This document shows, in pieces, positions 24,201 through 32,509 of a stretch of DNA of 64,000 nucleotides. A model generated the notes under the pieces. The model was not told where the DNA came from. It worked only from the letters and a program-made list of their open reading frames with translations, and did not search any database. The position numbers and the translations under genes are program-made. Source of the DNA: Arenibacterium halophilum (lineage in GTDB: Bacteria; Pseudomonadota; Alphaproteobacteria; Rhodobacterales; Rhodobacteraceae); NCBI RefSeq assembly GCF_005938225.1, contig NZ_VCPC01000005.1, positions 1-64,000 of the forward strand, in the 5' to 3' direction. Position 1 is the first letter of the stretch. Each line of letters begins with the position of its first letter.

Positions 24201-25367
24201 ATGATCCCGACCAGCGCCTCTGCCGCCCATGACGACCTTCGCGAAGCCCTGCGCGCGCTGTGTGCGGAATTCCCGGCTGATTACCACCGCATCCATGCCC
24301 GCAACGAAACCTACCCGGTCGAATTCATCGACGCGCTGACGCGCGATGGCTGGCTGGCCGCGATGATCCCCGAGGAATTCGGCGGCGCCGGTCTGGGGCT
24401 GACCGAAGCCTCCATCGTGATGGAGGAAATCAACCGCGGCGGCGGAAATGCCGGGCACTGCCATGGCCAGATGTACAATATGGGCACGCTTCTGCGGCAC
24501 GGATCGGACGCGCAGAAAGCCCAGTATCTGCCCGGCATCGCCAGCGGCGAATTGCGCCTGCAATCCATGGCCGTGACCGAGCCCACAACCGGCACCGACA
24601 CCACCAAGATCAAGACCTCTGCCGTCAAACAGGGCGACCGCTATCTGGTGAACGGCCAGAAAGTCTGGATCAGCCGGCTGGAGCATTCCGACCTGATGAT
24701 CCTGCTGGCCCGCACCACGCCGCTGGATCAGGTCAAACGCAAGTCGCTGGGCATGTCGATCTTTCTGGTCGATCTGAAACAGGCCATCGGCAAGGGCATG
24801 GATATCCGCCCGATCCGCAACATGGTTGGCCACGCCACGCACGAGGTGTTTTTCGACAACCTCGAAATCCCCGCTGAAAGCCTGATTGGCGAAGAAGGCA
24901 TGGGGTTCCGCTACATTCTTGACGGCCTGAACGCCGAACGCACGCTGATCGCGGCGGAATGTATCGGCGATGGCTATTGGTTCGTGGAAAAGGCCGCGGC
25001 CTATGCGGGTGAACGCGTGGTCTTTGGTCGCGCGATCGGCCAGAATCAGGGCGTGCAGTTTCCCATCGCCAAGTCCTATGTGAACATCGAAGCCGCCAAC
25101 CTGATGCGGTTCGAGGCCTGCCGCCGTTTCGACGCACATGAAGACTGCGGCGCACAGGCGAACATGGCCAAGATGCTGGCCGCCGATGCGTCCTGGGAAG
25201 CCGCGAATGCCTGCCTGCAAAGCCACGGCGGATTCGGGTTTGCCGAGGAATACGATGTTGAACGCAAGTTCCGCGAAACCCGGCTCTATCAGGTTGCGCC
25301 GATTTCGACCAACCTGATCCTGAGCTATGTCGCCGAGCATGTGCTTGGCATGCCCCGCTCGTTCTGA
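24201..25367 (+). CDS. Acyl-CoA dehydrogenase family protein
   Basis: Flavoenzyme that oxidises acyl-CoA to enoyl-CoA. The 388-residue protein has the N-terminal helical domain (with MIPEEFGGAGLGLTEASIVMEEI), the beta domain with MAVTEPTTGTDTTKIKTSA for FAD contact, and the C-terminal helical domain ending with QSHGGFGFAEEYDVERKFRETRLYQ. In most members a catalytic Glu follows shortly after the Y-Q in an E-G-T triplet; here the sequence reads VAPIST instead. A Glu is present in LNAERTLIAAE, the location used by isovaleryl-CoA dehydrogenase, which suggests a branched-chain substrate. The start at 24201 has AAGGA upstream. It follows the REP-like block and precedes a MaoC-type hydratase. Confidence 0.87.
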   Translation: MIPTSASAAHDDLREALRALCAEFPADYHRIHARNETYPVEFIDALTRDGWLAAMIPEEFGGAGLGLTEASIVMEEINRGGGNAGHCHGQMYNMGTLLRHGSDAQKAQYLPGIASGELRLQSMAVTEPTTGTDTTKIKTSAVKQGDRYLVNGQKVWISRLEHSDLMILLARTTPLDQVKRKSLGMSIFLVDLKQAIGKGMDIRPIRNMVGHATHEVFFDNLEIPAESLIGEEGMGFRYILDGLNAERTLIAAECIGDGYWFVEKAAAYAGERVVFGRAIGQNQGVQFPIAKSYVNIEAANLMRFEACRRFDAHEDCGAQANMAKMLAADASWEAANACLQSHGGFGFAEEYDVERKFRETRLYQVAPISTNLILSYVAEHVLGMPRSF

Positions 25368-25388
25368 GCCTGCGAAAAGGAGACCGGG

Positions 25389-26210
25389 ATGACGGCAGTG
25401 GATTGGATCGGCCAGACCCGCAGCGTGACGGATACGCTCACCCCGCGTCTGGCGGCTGAATTCGCCGCGACCCTTGGCCACATGCTGTGCCCCGGCCCCG
25501 CGCAGCCCGGTCTGCAATGGGTATTGGCGCCCGAAGTCCTGCCCGCTGGTGATCTGGGCCGCGATTCCCACCCGCGCCTGGGTCTTGTCCTGCCCGACCT
25601 TGGCCTGCCGCGCCGCATGTGGGCCGGAGGGTTCATTACATGGCATGGGGGTATATCCGTTGGCGATGTGGTGACGCGCGAGACCACGGTGCAAGACGTT
25701 GCGTTCAAAGAAGGCCGCAGCGGCCGGCTGGGCTTTGTGACTTTGGATCACCGCTATCTGGTGGAGGGATCCCTGCGCGTTGCAGAGGTGCATGACATCG
25801 TTTATCGCCCCGACCCCGACCCGTCACAACCTGCGCCCCAGCCGCCTCAGGCCGAGCCCTGGCCCGATGCGCGTGGTCGCGAGACAACCCCCGATGCGAC
25901 GCTGTTGTTTCGCTATTCGGCAATCACCTTCAACGGCCACCGCATCCACTATGATCACGCCTATGCCACCGAGGTCGAAGGCTATGGCGGGCTGGTGGTG
26001 CATGGCCCGATCCAATCGACTTGGATGCAGCACCTTGCCTGCGAGGTGCTGGGGGATGTGCCGTCAACCTTCCGCTATCGCGGTCTGTCGCCGCTGATCT
26101 GCGGCACCCCCGTGCGGGTGGAATGCCGCAAGACGGATACCGGGCTGGATCTTCGGGTGCGTGATCTGACCCGCGACGTAGTGACGATGGCGGCGACGGC
26201 CGTGGCCTGA
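25389..26210 (+). CDS. MaoC-like/HTD2-type hydratase, mesaconyl-CoA hydratase-like
   Basis: Double-hot-dog enzyme, 273 residues. The N-terminal half is an FAS1-like dehydratase domain. The C-terminal half holds the catalytic motif in FRYSAITFNGHRIHYDHAYATEVEGYGGLVVHGP, where the conserved Asn/His/Tyr pattern of mesaconyl-C4-CoA and itaconyl-CoA hydratases is clear. It probably adds water to an alpha,beta-unsaturated dicarboxyl-CoA. It is the last gene of the CoA-transferase/dehydrogenase/hydratase trio and faces the convergent gntR gene after 27 bases without an obvious terminator. The exact substrate (mesaconyl-, itaconyl- or a related acyl-CoA) is inferred from family resemblance only. Confidence 0.82.
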   Translation: MTAVDWIGQTRSVTDTLTPRLAAEFAATLGHMLCPGPAQPGLQWVLAPEVLPAGDLGRDSHPRLGLVLPDLGLPRRMWAGGFITWHGGISVGDVVTRETTVQDVAFKEGRSGRLGFVTLDHRYLVEGSLRVAEVHDIVYRPDPDPSQPAPQPPQAEPWPDARGRETTPDATLLFRYSAITFNGHRIHYDHAYATEVEGYGGLVVHGPIQSTWMQHLACEVLGDVPSTFRYRGLSPLICGTPVRVECRKTDTGLDLRVRDLTRDVVTMAATAVA

Positions 26211-26237
26211 TTTGATGCGCCGCGCCTGACAGGATAG

Positions 26238-26972
26238 TTACTTCCCGGCCCCGCGCCGGGTCAGCGTGATATCGTATTTGAAGGTCGACGCGCGTTGCGT
26301 GCTGACCGTGATGATCCAGCAGGCTCCGTTCACATCGACATAGCGGCGCGTCAGTTTCAGAGCGCCTTCACCTTCGTCGGCCTGCAAGGCCTGCGCGTGC
26401 TTGGCCGCAAGCGGGGCCGCGACGATGGATTGCCGGATTTCGTTGATGATAATGCCGTGCCGCTTTTCCAGCAGTGTATAGATCAGCCCGGGGTAATTCG
26501 GCAGCTCTTCCGCGATGTCGGAATATTCCCGCGCCAGATAGACATCCGTCCAGACTGCCGGGATTGGCTCTTCGCCGATATGGCGCGTTTGACCGATATG
26601 CAGCCAGTGCCGACCGGGGCGATCACCAAGCTGCCCGGCCAGATCTTCATCGGCGACGATCGGTGTCATGCTTTGGATGTGGCGCGTCGTGGGGCCTGCG
26701 AAATTCAGCAGATCCCCCGAGGCGGTCATCGAGTGGACATAGACCGGCGCGACCTGCGTCGCGATTACACGGGTCGCTGCCCCCTGATGACGTTCGATCA
26801 GCCCCAGATCCTGCAGCCGTGACAGGGCCGAGCGCACCGTCGAGCGGCTGACGTCGAAGCGGCGGCACAGCTCGGTTTCGGCGGGCAGGCTATCGCCGCG
26901 GGCATAGGTTCCGCGATGCAGATCCTCGATGATTTCCTGCGCGACGGTATCCGAACGTCTGACTGCGGACAT
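26238..26972 (-). CDS. GntR-family transcriptional regulator (HutC/UTRA subfamily)
   Basis: 244-residue regulator. The N-terminal winged helix covers about residues 5-70 (TVAQEIIEDLHRGTYARGDSLPAETELCRRFDVSRSTVRSALSRLQDLGL). The rest is a UTRA ligand-binding domain with HIGQTRHIGEEPIPAVWTDVYLA and the typical end ITVSTQRASTFKYDITLTRR. UTRA proteins respond to small acids, sugars or histidine-type ligands. It is divergent from a TAXI-type TRAP operon. Two inverted repeats CTTGT-n4-ACAAG lie in the gap, one inside its own predicted promoter, so it probably represses itself and the transporter operon. Confidence 0.9.
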   Translation of the reverse strand: MSAVRRSDTVAQEIIEDLHRGTYARGDSLPAETELCRRFDVSRSTVRSALSRLQDLGLIERHQGAATRVIATQVAPVYVHSMTASGDLLNFAGPTTRHIQSMTPIVADEDLAGQLGDRPGRHWLHIGQTRHIGEEPIPAVWTDVYLAREYSDIAEELPNYPGLIYTLLEKRHGIIINEIRQSIVAAPLAAKHAQALQADEGEGALKLTRRYVDVNGACWIITVSTQRASTFKYDITLTRRGAGK

Positions 26973-27039
26973 GCTTAGCTGCTTTCTTTCAGGGGCTCCG
27001 CCTTCGCGGAATCGTAAACGAGCGATTGACTTCGATGCC

Positions 27040-27068
27040 AGAATAGATCAGCTTGTCTGCACAAGCAA
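27040..27068 (-). promoter_or_regulatory. Predicted gntR promoter (TTGCTT - 17 - TATTCT)
   Basis: Reading the minus strand, TTGCTT (27068-27063) is followed after exactly 17 bases by TATTCT (27045-27040), a reasonable sigma-70 pair about 70 bases before the gntR start. The first operator fills most of the spacer and part of the -35, so bound regulator would block polymerase. Confidence 0.5.
27051..27066. promoter_or_regulatory. GntR operator 1 (GCTTGT-n4-ACAAGC)
   Basis: GCTTGTCTGCACAAGC is a perfect six-base inverted repeat with a four-base centre. It shares its CTTGT-n4-ACAAG core with a second repeat 18 bases away. Both lie in the divergent gap between the UTRA gntR and the TAXI-TRAP operon. 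Confidence 0.7.
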
Positions 27069-27085
27069 ACTTGTTCGTACAAGTT
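27068..27085. promoter_or_regulatory. GntR operator 2 (AACTTGT-n4-ACAAGTT)
   Basis: AACTTGTTCGTACAAGTT has seven-base perfect arms around TCGT. It has the same arm sequence and spacing as operator 1, with centres 18 bases apart, suggesting two dimers bind side by side between the divergent genes. Confidence 0.7.
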
Positions 27086-27147
27086 GATGCAAATTTCCCA
27101 TAGCACGGTCTGCCGGGTGCTTTGAGGATGCGCGTAGGGGAGGAAAA

Positions 27148-29301
27148 ATGTCGGAGGTAAGCACCCAGGCCGGTGATCCTGCCAACGCGCCGATCCGCGC
27201 GGGCGAGATCGACAAGGCGTCGGACTACGATGCCGAAGGGTATGACCGCAGATTGAGCCCGCCGGCCATGAGCCTGATCATGGTCGCCTCGGTGCTGTAT
27301 GCGATGTTTCATCTGGCCGTCCTGAATTTCTGGGCCATCGATGAATGGATGTTCCGGGTCGTGCATGTCAACATGGGGGCGTTGATCGCCTTTGTCGCCC
27401 TGCGCGGCGTCAAGGGCGAGCGGATGGACGGCGTCCCGCTGCGCGACTGGCTGCTGATTGCGGCGGCGGTGGGCTGCACCGTCTATATCCAGATCAACCT
27501 TGACCAGTTGCTGATGCGGACCGGAGTCATCACGACGACCGGCGATTTCATCTGCGGCGTGCTGGGTACGCTGCTGGTAATGGAATTCGCGCGGCGCACT
27601 TCCGGTCTGGTGCTGCCGCTGATTTCGCTGATCTTCGTGTCCTACATCTTTGCCGGCCCCTGGCTGCCGGGCGTGCTGCACCATGCGGGTTTTCAGATCG
27701 AGAACGCCTTTTCGTATCTCTACAGCCAAGAGGCGATCTTTGGCATGACCACGGCGGCCTCGTCACGCTACATCATCATCTTCGTCGCTTTCGCGGTGTT
27801 CCTGCAGGCCTCGGGCGTCGGGGATTACTTCATGAAACTTGCGATGACCCTGTTTGGCGCGGCCAAGGGCGGGCCGGGCAAGGTTTCAGTGTTTTCGGGG
27901 CTGTTCTTTGGCACGATCTCGGGCTCTGCGGTGGCGAATGTGGTGGCGTCGGGGACCTTTACGATTCCGCTGATGCGGCGCCTTGGGTACAGCCGGGACG
28001 ATGCGGGTGCGATCGAGGCGACGTCGTCTTCGGGCGGGCAGCTGGTGCCGCCGGTGATGGGCGCCGGCGCTTTCATCATGGCCGAGATCACCGGCATCCC
28101 CTATTCCGAGATCATCCTCGCGGCGGCGCTGCCCTGCCTGCTGTTCTATGCGGCGGTGTTTCTGAACGTCGACAAACACGCGCAGCGCAACGGGCTGATC
28201 GGCGTACCAAGATCGGACTTGCCCTCGCTGCGCAGCCTTGCAGGCGACGCGTTTCTGCTGCTGCCGCTGTTCGTTTTGCTGCTGCTGTTGCTGAGCGGCT
28301 ATTCGATCATCGCGGCGGGAACCTGGGGGCTGGTGTCGACCCTGCTGGTCATGATGGTGCGCGACCTTGGGCTGTCGAGCCTTGTTCTGGGCGTGCCGGT
28401 TGCGGGCTTTGCCCTGGTGCCGCTGGTCGGGCTGCCGGTCAATGACAGCGCGGCCATCGCAACACTTGTCAGTGCGGTGGCGTTCCTTGGCCTTGCAATC
28501 GCAAAGGGCAATGCAGCGGCGATTCCGGGCATGGTGCGCGCGCTGTTTGCGACAAGTGCCACAGGCCTGTCGGATACCACGCGCAAATCGCTTCAACTGA
28601 TTTCCGTCATGGCCTGCGCGGGGATCGTCGTGGGCGTACTTGGGTTGACCGGCCTCAGCGGGCGGTTCTCGGCGGTGTTGTTGCAGGTGGCGGGTGACAG
28701 CCTGTTCCTTGCCTTCCTGCTTGCCATGGCGATTTCCATCATCCTTGGCATGGGTATGCCGACAACGGCGGCCTATGCCATCGCGGCGTCGGTGGTTGCG
28801 CCGGCGCTTCAGAAAATGGGGGTCGCGCCGCTGGCCGCGCATATGTTCGTTTTCTATTGCGCGGTGATTTCGGCCATCACGCCGCCCGTGGCAATCGCCT
28901 CTTTCGCGGCCTCGGCCCTGTCCGGCGGGCAGCCGTGGAGTACCTCGGTGCGCGCCATGCGCTTTGGCCTCGCCGCGTTTCTGTTGCCTTACATGTTTTA
29001 CACCAGCCCGCAGATCCTGCTGCTGGGCAGCCTTGGTGGCGCGGCCGTTGTCTTCCTTACAGCGCTTGTGGCGGTTTACCTGCTGGCCTGCGCCGGTGAG
29101 GGATACCTGTACGGGGTACTGACGCTTCCTGAACGCGGGCTGGCGATGTTGGCCGGAGCGCTTCTGCTGTGGTCCGGGTCGCTCACCGACCTGGTGGGGC
29201 TGGGGCTTGGGGCGGCTTTGATCGTCTGGCGCCGCAATCGGCGCGCTCGGCCCGTCGCAGCCGGTGGCCAGGGATCACATTCAACAACAAATCAAACCTG
29301 A
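27148..29301 (+). CDS. TRAP transporter fused permease (DctQM fusion, TAXI type)
   Basis: Single membrane protein of 717 residues combining the small and large TRAP permeases, as is usual for TAXI-type systems. After a hydrophilic start of about 40 residues come the DctQ-like helices (to about 170). The DctM part follows, with FSGLFFGTISGSAVANVVASGTFTIPLM and SSSGGQLVPPVMGAGAFIMAEITG, then in the second half LGMGMPTTAAYAIAASVVAPAL and AVISAITPPVAIASFAASALSG. A strong ribosome site (GGGAGGA) precedes ATG 27148. The binding-protein gene follows directly. Expression is probably controlled by the divergent UTRA GntR through the twin operators. Confidence 0.93.
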   Translation: MSEVSTQAGDPANAPIRAGEIDKASDYDAEGYDRRLSPPAMSLIMVASVLYAMFHLAVLNFWAIDEWMFRVVHVNMGALIAFVALRGVKGERMDGVPLRDWLLIAAAVGCTVYIQINLDQLLMRTGVITTTGDFICGVLGTLLVMEFARRTSGLVLPLISLIFVSYIFAGPWLPGVLHHAGFQIENAFSYLYSQEAIFGMTTAASSRYIIIFVAFAVFLQASGVGDYFMKLAMTLFGAAKGGPGKVSVFSGLFFGTISGSAVANVVASGTFTIPLMRRLGYSRDDAGAIEATSSSGGQLVPPVMGAGAFIMAEITGIPYSEIILAAALPCLLFYAAVFLNVDKHAQRNGLIGVPRSDLPSLRSLAGDAFLLLPLFVLLLLLLSGYSIIAAGTWGLVSTLLVMMVRDLGLSSLVLGVPVAGFALVPLVGLPVNDSAAIATLVSAVAFLGLAIAKGNAAAIPGMVRALFATSATGLSDTTRKSLQLISVMACAGIVVGVLGLTGLSGRFSAVLLQVAGDSLFLAFLLAMAISIILGMGMPTTAAYAIAASVVAPALQKMGVAPLAAHMFVFYCAVISAITPPVAIASFAASALSGGQPWSTSVRAMRFGLAAFLLPYMFYTSPQILLLGSLGGAAVVFLTALVAVYLLACAGEGYLYGVLTLPERGLAMLAGALLLWSGSLTDLVGLGLGAALIVWRRNRRARPVAAGGQGSHSTTNQT

Positions 29302-29320
29302 ATTCATGATGGAGGAAACC

Positions 29321-30301
29321 ATGAGTAATATCGGACGGCGCAAGGGGATTGCCATATTGGCACTGGGGATGCTGTGCCTGGGGCAGCCGCTGATGGCGCA
29401 GGACAAACCGGCCTCGATGACGATCTCGACGGCATCGCCGGGTGGCGTTTACGCGATCTACGGCGAAGGTATCGCCAAGATCCTCAGCGACACGATCGAC
29501 GTGCCCACGTCGACCCGCCAGACGCAGGGACCGGCGCAGAACCTTGTTCTGCTGCAGGCAGGACAGACCGATCTGGCCATGGTCACGACCGGTCCGGCTT
29601 ATGAGGCGATGGAGGGCAAGCTGGAGCTGGCACCGGGCAAGCCCTATGCCGGGGTGCGCGCCCTGTTCGCGATGTACCCGACGCCCTTCCAGATGGTCGC
29701 GCTGACGTCGAGCGGTATTGCCTCGCTGGACGACCTGAACGACAAGCGGGTCGGTTTTGGGCCCCGCGCGGGAACCGGCGGCACCTATTGGCCGCGCTGG
29801 ACAAAATCGATGGGGATCGACACCACCGCGCAATTCGGTGGCAGCAGCGATCAGGCGGGACAGCTTGCCGATGGCCGGTTGGATGCCTTCCTGCTGGCGG
29901 GTGGTATTCCGCATCCCTCGATCACCGAGCTGGAGACGACTCAGGATGTCACGATCTTCGGGATGTCGGCCGAGATCCAGAAACAGATCCTGGCGGCCAA
30001 CCCCTACGCGGTGCCCTTCACGATTCCGGCAAGCACCTATTCGTCGGTGGATGCAGATCTGCAGACCGCCGCGATGTGGAATTTCGTCGTGGCCGACGCG
30101 GGGATGTCCGACGACCTGGCCTATCAGATCACCAAGGCGGTGCTAGAGAACAACGAGGCGCTAAAGGCCACCCACGCCGCCGCCAAGGACACGATGGCAG
30201 AGAATATCTCTCAGAACACCTTCATCCCGATCCATCCCGGGGCGGCGAAATACTATCGCGAAATCGGGGTCGAAATTCCCGACGCGCTTGTCGGGAAGTG
30301 A
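29321..30301 (+). CDS. TAXI family TRAP transporter solute-binding protein
   Basis: 326-residue periplasmic protein with a signal peptide ending LMAQ (about residue 28). The TAXI signature region appears as ISTASPGGVYAIYGEGIAKIL, followed by Q-x-Q-G-P-A-Q-N-L, and later FGPRAGTGGTYWPRWTKSMG and IHPGAAKYYREIGVEIPDA at the C-terminus, as in the family. TAXI proteins bind amino acids or C4-C6 acids. The ATG at 29321 is chosen for the GGAGGA six bases before it and because the signal peptide starts there. A fumarase-superfamily lyase follows, so the imported compound may be a dicarboxylate-like molecule. Confidence 0.9.
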   Translation: MSNIGRRKGIAILALGMLCLGQPLMAQDKPASMTISTASPGGVYAIYGEGIAKILSDTIDVPTSTRQTQGPAQNLVLLQAGQTDLAMVTTGPAYEAMEGKLELAPGKPYAGVRALFAMYPTPFQMVALTSSGIASLDDLNDKRVGFGPRAGTGGTYWPRWTKSMGIDTTAQFGGSSDQAGQLADGRLDAFLLAGGIPHPSITELETTQDVTIFGMSAEIQKQILAANPYAVPFTIPASTYSSVDADLQTAAMWNFVVADAGMSDDLAYQITKAVLENNEALKATHAAAKDTMAENISQNTFIPIHPGAAKYYREIGVEIPDALVGK

Positions 30302-30321
30302 CAGAGAGGACCTGAAACAAG

Positions 30322-31674
30322 ATGGACTCGATCGGCGCCGGGATCATTGCGGGAACGACAGGCTATCGTCGTGCCACAGAAGCGTTTTCCGAAACGGCCA
30401 CGCTCGAGGCCTATCTGAAATTCGAGCGTGCCCTGGCCGAGGTTCAGGGCGCGCTTGGGATTATCCCGAAGGGGTCGGCGGACAAGCTTGTGGCGCTTTG
30501 CCAGCTTGAAGCCGTCGACCGCGCCGCGCTGCGTCTGGGTGTGGCGCGTGTCGGCTACGCGATCGTGCCGCTTGTGTCCCAGCTGGCCGACAAGGCGGGG
30601 CCCGATGGGCAATGGCTGCATTTTGGCACCACCAGTCAGGATGTGATGGACACCGCGCTGGTTCTGCAAATCCAAGCGCTGCGCGGTCCGTTGGTAGATG
30701 CGCTGAACCGGGTGCGGGCCCGGTTGGGCGATCTGGCAGATGAACATCGCAACAGCGGCATGGCAGGGCGGTCAAAACTGCAACATGCCGCGCCGGTCTC
30801 TTTCGGGTATCGGGCGGCGGTCTGGCTGGATCAGGTTGCGCGCTGTGGTGACCGTTTTGTCGCGGCGCTGGACGAGGTCGCTGTTGTGCAGTTCGGCGGG
30901 TCGGTGGGAACGCTGTCGTCCTTGGGCGATGACGGGATCAGAACGCGCGCCGGGCTGGCCCGCCAGCTTGGGCTGGGCGAACCGGAGATCACCTGGCATG
31001 TGACGCGGGACCGGCTGTCAAACCTGGTGTTTCAGATCGCCTCTGTGCTGGGGGCGCTCGCGAAGATTGCCGACGACATCATCTTTCAAATGGCGACCGA
31101 GGTGGCCGAGTTGCGCGAACCCTTTGCCGACGGGCGGGGCAGTTCCTCGACCATGCCGCAGAAACGCAACCCGGTGATGAGCGAGGCGGTGATCGAGGCG
31201 GCGCGGCAGGCGCGCGTCCTGCCGGGGCAGATGCTGGATGCGATGGTGCAGGGGCAAGATCGCGGCATCGGGCAAAGCTATATTGAATCGCGGGCCATCG
31301 CCGAGGGGATGCGGCTGCTGTTCGGGGCCGCAGAGCTGATGGGCGAAATCCTTGACGGTCTGGAAGTGGACAGCGCCCGGATGCGCCAGAACCTAGATGT
31401 CAGCAATGGGTTGATCCACGCAGAAGCCGCGATGTTCGCCCTCTCCGAAGGGCATGGACGGATCGCGGCGCATCATCTGTTGCACCAGCTGTGTCGCGAG
31501 GCCATGACCACGGGCCGCCCTTTGCCCGCGTTGCTTGGCGAACGTGGCTATGATCTACCCGCCGAGGTCTTTGATGCGGGGATGTCACAAGCCGCGCGTG
31601 ACGACATGATCGACCGCGTTTTGGCGCGCGCAATCGCACCTGGGCCCAGCATTATCGGCCCCCCGAGCGGATAG
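30322..31674 (+). CDS. Fumarase/adenylosuccinate lyase superfamily protein, PcaB-like
   Basis: 450-residue lyase of the fumarase/aspartase superfamily. The signature loop GRGSSSTMPQKRNPVMSEAV (about residues 273-292) holds the catalytic Ser, and the first and second conserved regions are HFGTTSQDVMDTA and KLQHAAPVSFGYR. Size and sequence style match 3-carboxy-cis,cis-muconate cycloisomerase and adenylosuccinate-lyase-like enzymes more than aspartase. Placed behind a TAXI importer under the UTRA GntR, it is probably a catabolic lyase or cycloisomerase and not the purine enzyme. No other protocatechuate-pathway genes are in the window, so the gene symbol is left blank. Confidence 0.85.
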   Translation: MDSIGAGIIAGTTGYRRATEAFSETATLEAYLKFERALAEVQGALGIIPKGSADKLVALCQLEAVDRAALRLGVARVGYAIVPLVSQLADKAGPDGQWLHFGTTSQDVMDTALVLQIQALRGPLVDALNRVRARLGDLADEHRNSGMAGRSKLQHAAPVSFGYRAAVWLDQVARCGDRFVAALDEVAVVQFGGSVGTLSSLGDDGIRTRAGLARQLGLGEPEITWHVTRDRLSNLVFQIASVLGALAKIADDIIFQMATEVAELREPFADGRGSSSTMPQKRNPVMSEAVIEAARQARVLPGQMLDAMVQGQDRGIGQSYIESRAIAEGMRLLFGAAELMGEILDGLEVDSARMRQNLDVSNGLIHAEAAMFALSEGHGRIAAHHLLHQLCREAMTTGRPLPALLGERGYDLPAEVFDAGMSQAARDDMIDRVLARAIAPGPSIIGPPSG

Positions 31675-31996
31675 CTGCTGAGCGGCTCTTTCAGCGAGGT
31701 CACGGAAACAACGCAGAGCATCTTGTCGCCGTGCCCGTGCACCAGCCGCGCGGTGCCGTGACATTCGCCCGCCAGATCGGCCAGCCCCGGCCACTGTCCC
31801 CGCGCCAGGCCATTATCCCAGTAAACCGCGCCTGTTGCGAGCCGAAAGCGTGCTACGCAGGGCCGAATGCGCCCCGTCTGCCCGATCTTCTGAAGGGTCT
31901 GCCGGATGGTCTGCAATACGGTGCGTGCGCCGGGGGGGGCGCCATTACCGAAACTTGCCTGCAATCGGGGTTCTTCGGCGTGTCGGCGTAAGGGTT
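31675..31996 (-). pseudogene. Gene remnant or unrecognised coding stretch between the lyase and RES toxin genes
   Basis: This 322-base stretch has no intact gene. On the minus strand, bases of about 31850-31680 read as a stretch with strong G/C third positions (including YWDNGLARGQWPGLADLAG and HGHGDKMLCVV). This looks like real protein but has no start, and the frame runs on into the opposite strand of the lyase gene. The rest shows no coding bias. I read it as a decayed 3' fragment of a lost gene. I do not recognise the family. Confidence 0.25.
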
Positions 31997-32509
31997 CTAA
32001 AAACGGCCCAGGCGGTTTTCGTCGTCGGTCACCTCCAACGTCAACCCCGTGCCGCTCCAGCGCCACAGGACGAGGTTCAGGTGGCCTGCCGTCGCGCCTT
32101 TGGCAAAGCTGCGCACCAGAAGGCCAGCAAACCCCTCGGCGATCAGCTTTTGCGATAAATCCTGAGTTGGCACGGGCTGCCCGCCAAGCATCGCCGCGCG
32201 CCAACCCGGATCGGCCAGCGTTTCGGCATCTGTCGCATAATCGGCAAGCTGAGTGGCATCGCGGGTGTCGAAGATTGGCCCAAGATCGGCCCGGTAGGAC
32301 ACCAGCAACGTTGGCTGCAGGCTGCCAACCTGGTTCGCCTCGCGCAGGGCCGCTGCCGGATCAAGCGCGGTGTAAAGCGCCGGTACGCCCTTTCGGTTGA
32401 ACCGCCCGCCATAGAGTTCCGCGCCGCGTCCCGACAACGGGTCGCGCGCATAGACCGGGTTCAGCGCGCGAAAGAGCGCGCCGTCATACCGTCCGTCCGT
32501 CAGAGGCAT
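31997..32509 (-). CDS. RES-domain toxin (NAD-degrading family)
   Basis: 170-residue RES-family protein. Members of this toxin family break down cellular NAD+. The conserved Arg of YGGRFNRKG, Tyr of ALYTALDP and Glu of ALREANQ match the R-Y-E active-site pattern of the family. It sits directly behind a small Xre/MbcA-type gene, and the antitoxin stop overlaps the toxin start by one base (TGATG), the usual antitoxin-first arrangement. The two genes form an isolated unit with its own promoter on the minus strand. Confidence 0.88.
   Translation of the reverse strand: MPLTDGRYDGALFRALNPVYARDPLSGRGAELYGGRFNRKGVPALYTALDPAAALREANQVGSLQPTLLVSYRADLGPIFDTRDATQLADYATDAETLADPGWRAAMLGGQPVPTQDLSQKLIAEGFAGLLVRSFAKGATAGHLNLVLWRWSGTGLTLEVTDDENRLGRF

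Noticed and set aside
30322-31674. Housekeeping adenylosuccinate lyase (purB)
   Set aside because: Context is a regulated importer operon and the sequence looks closer to cycloisomerase-type members; no purine genes nearby.
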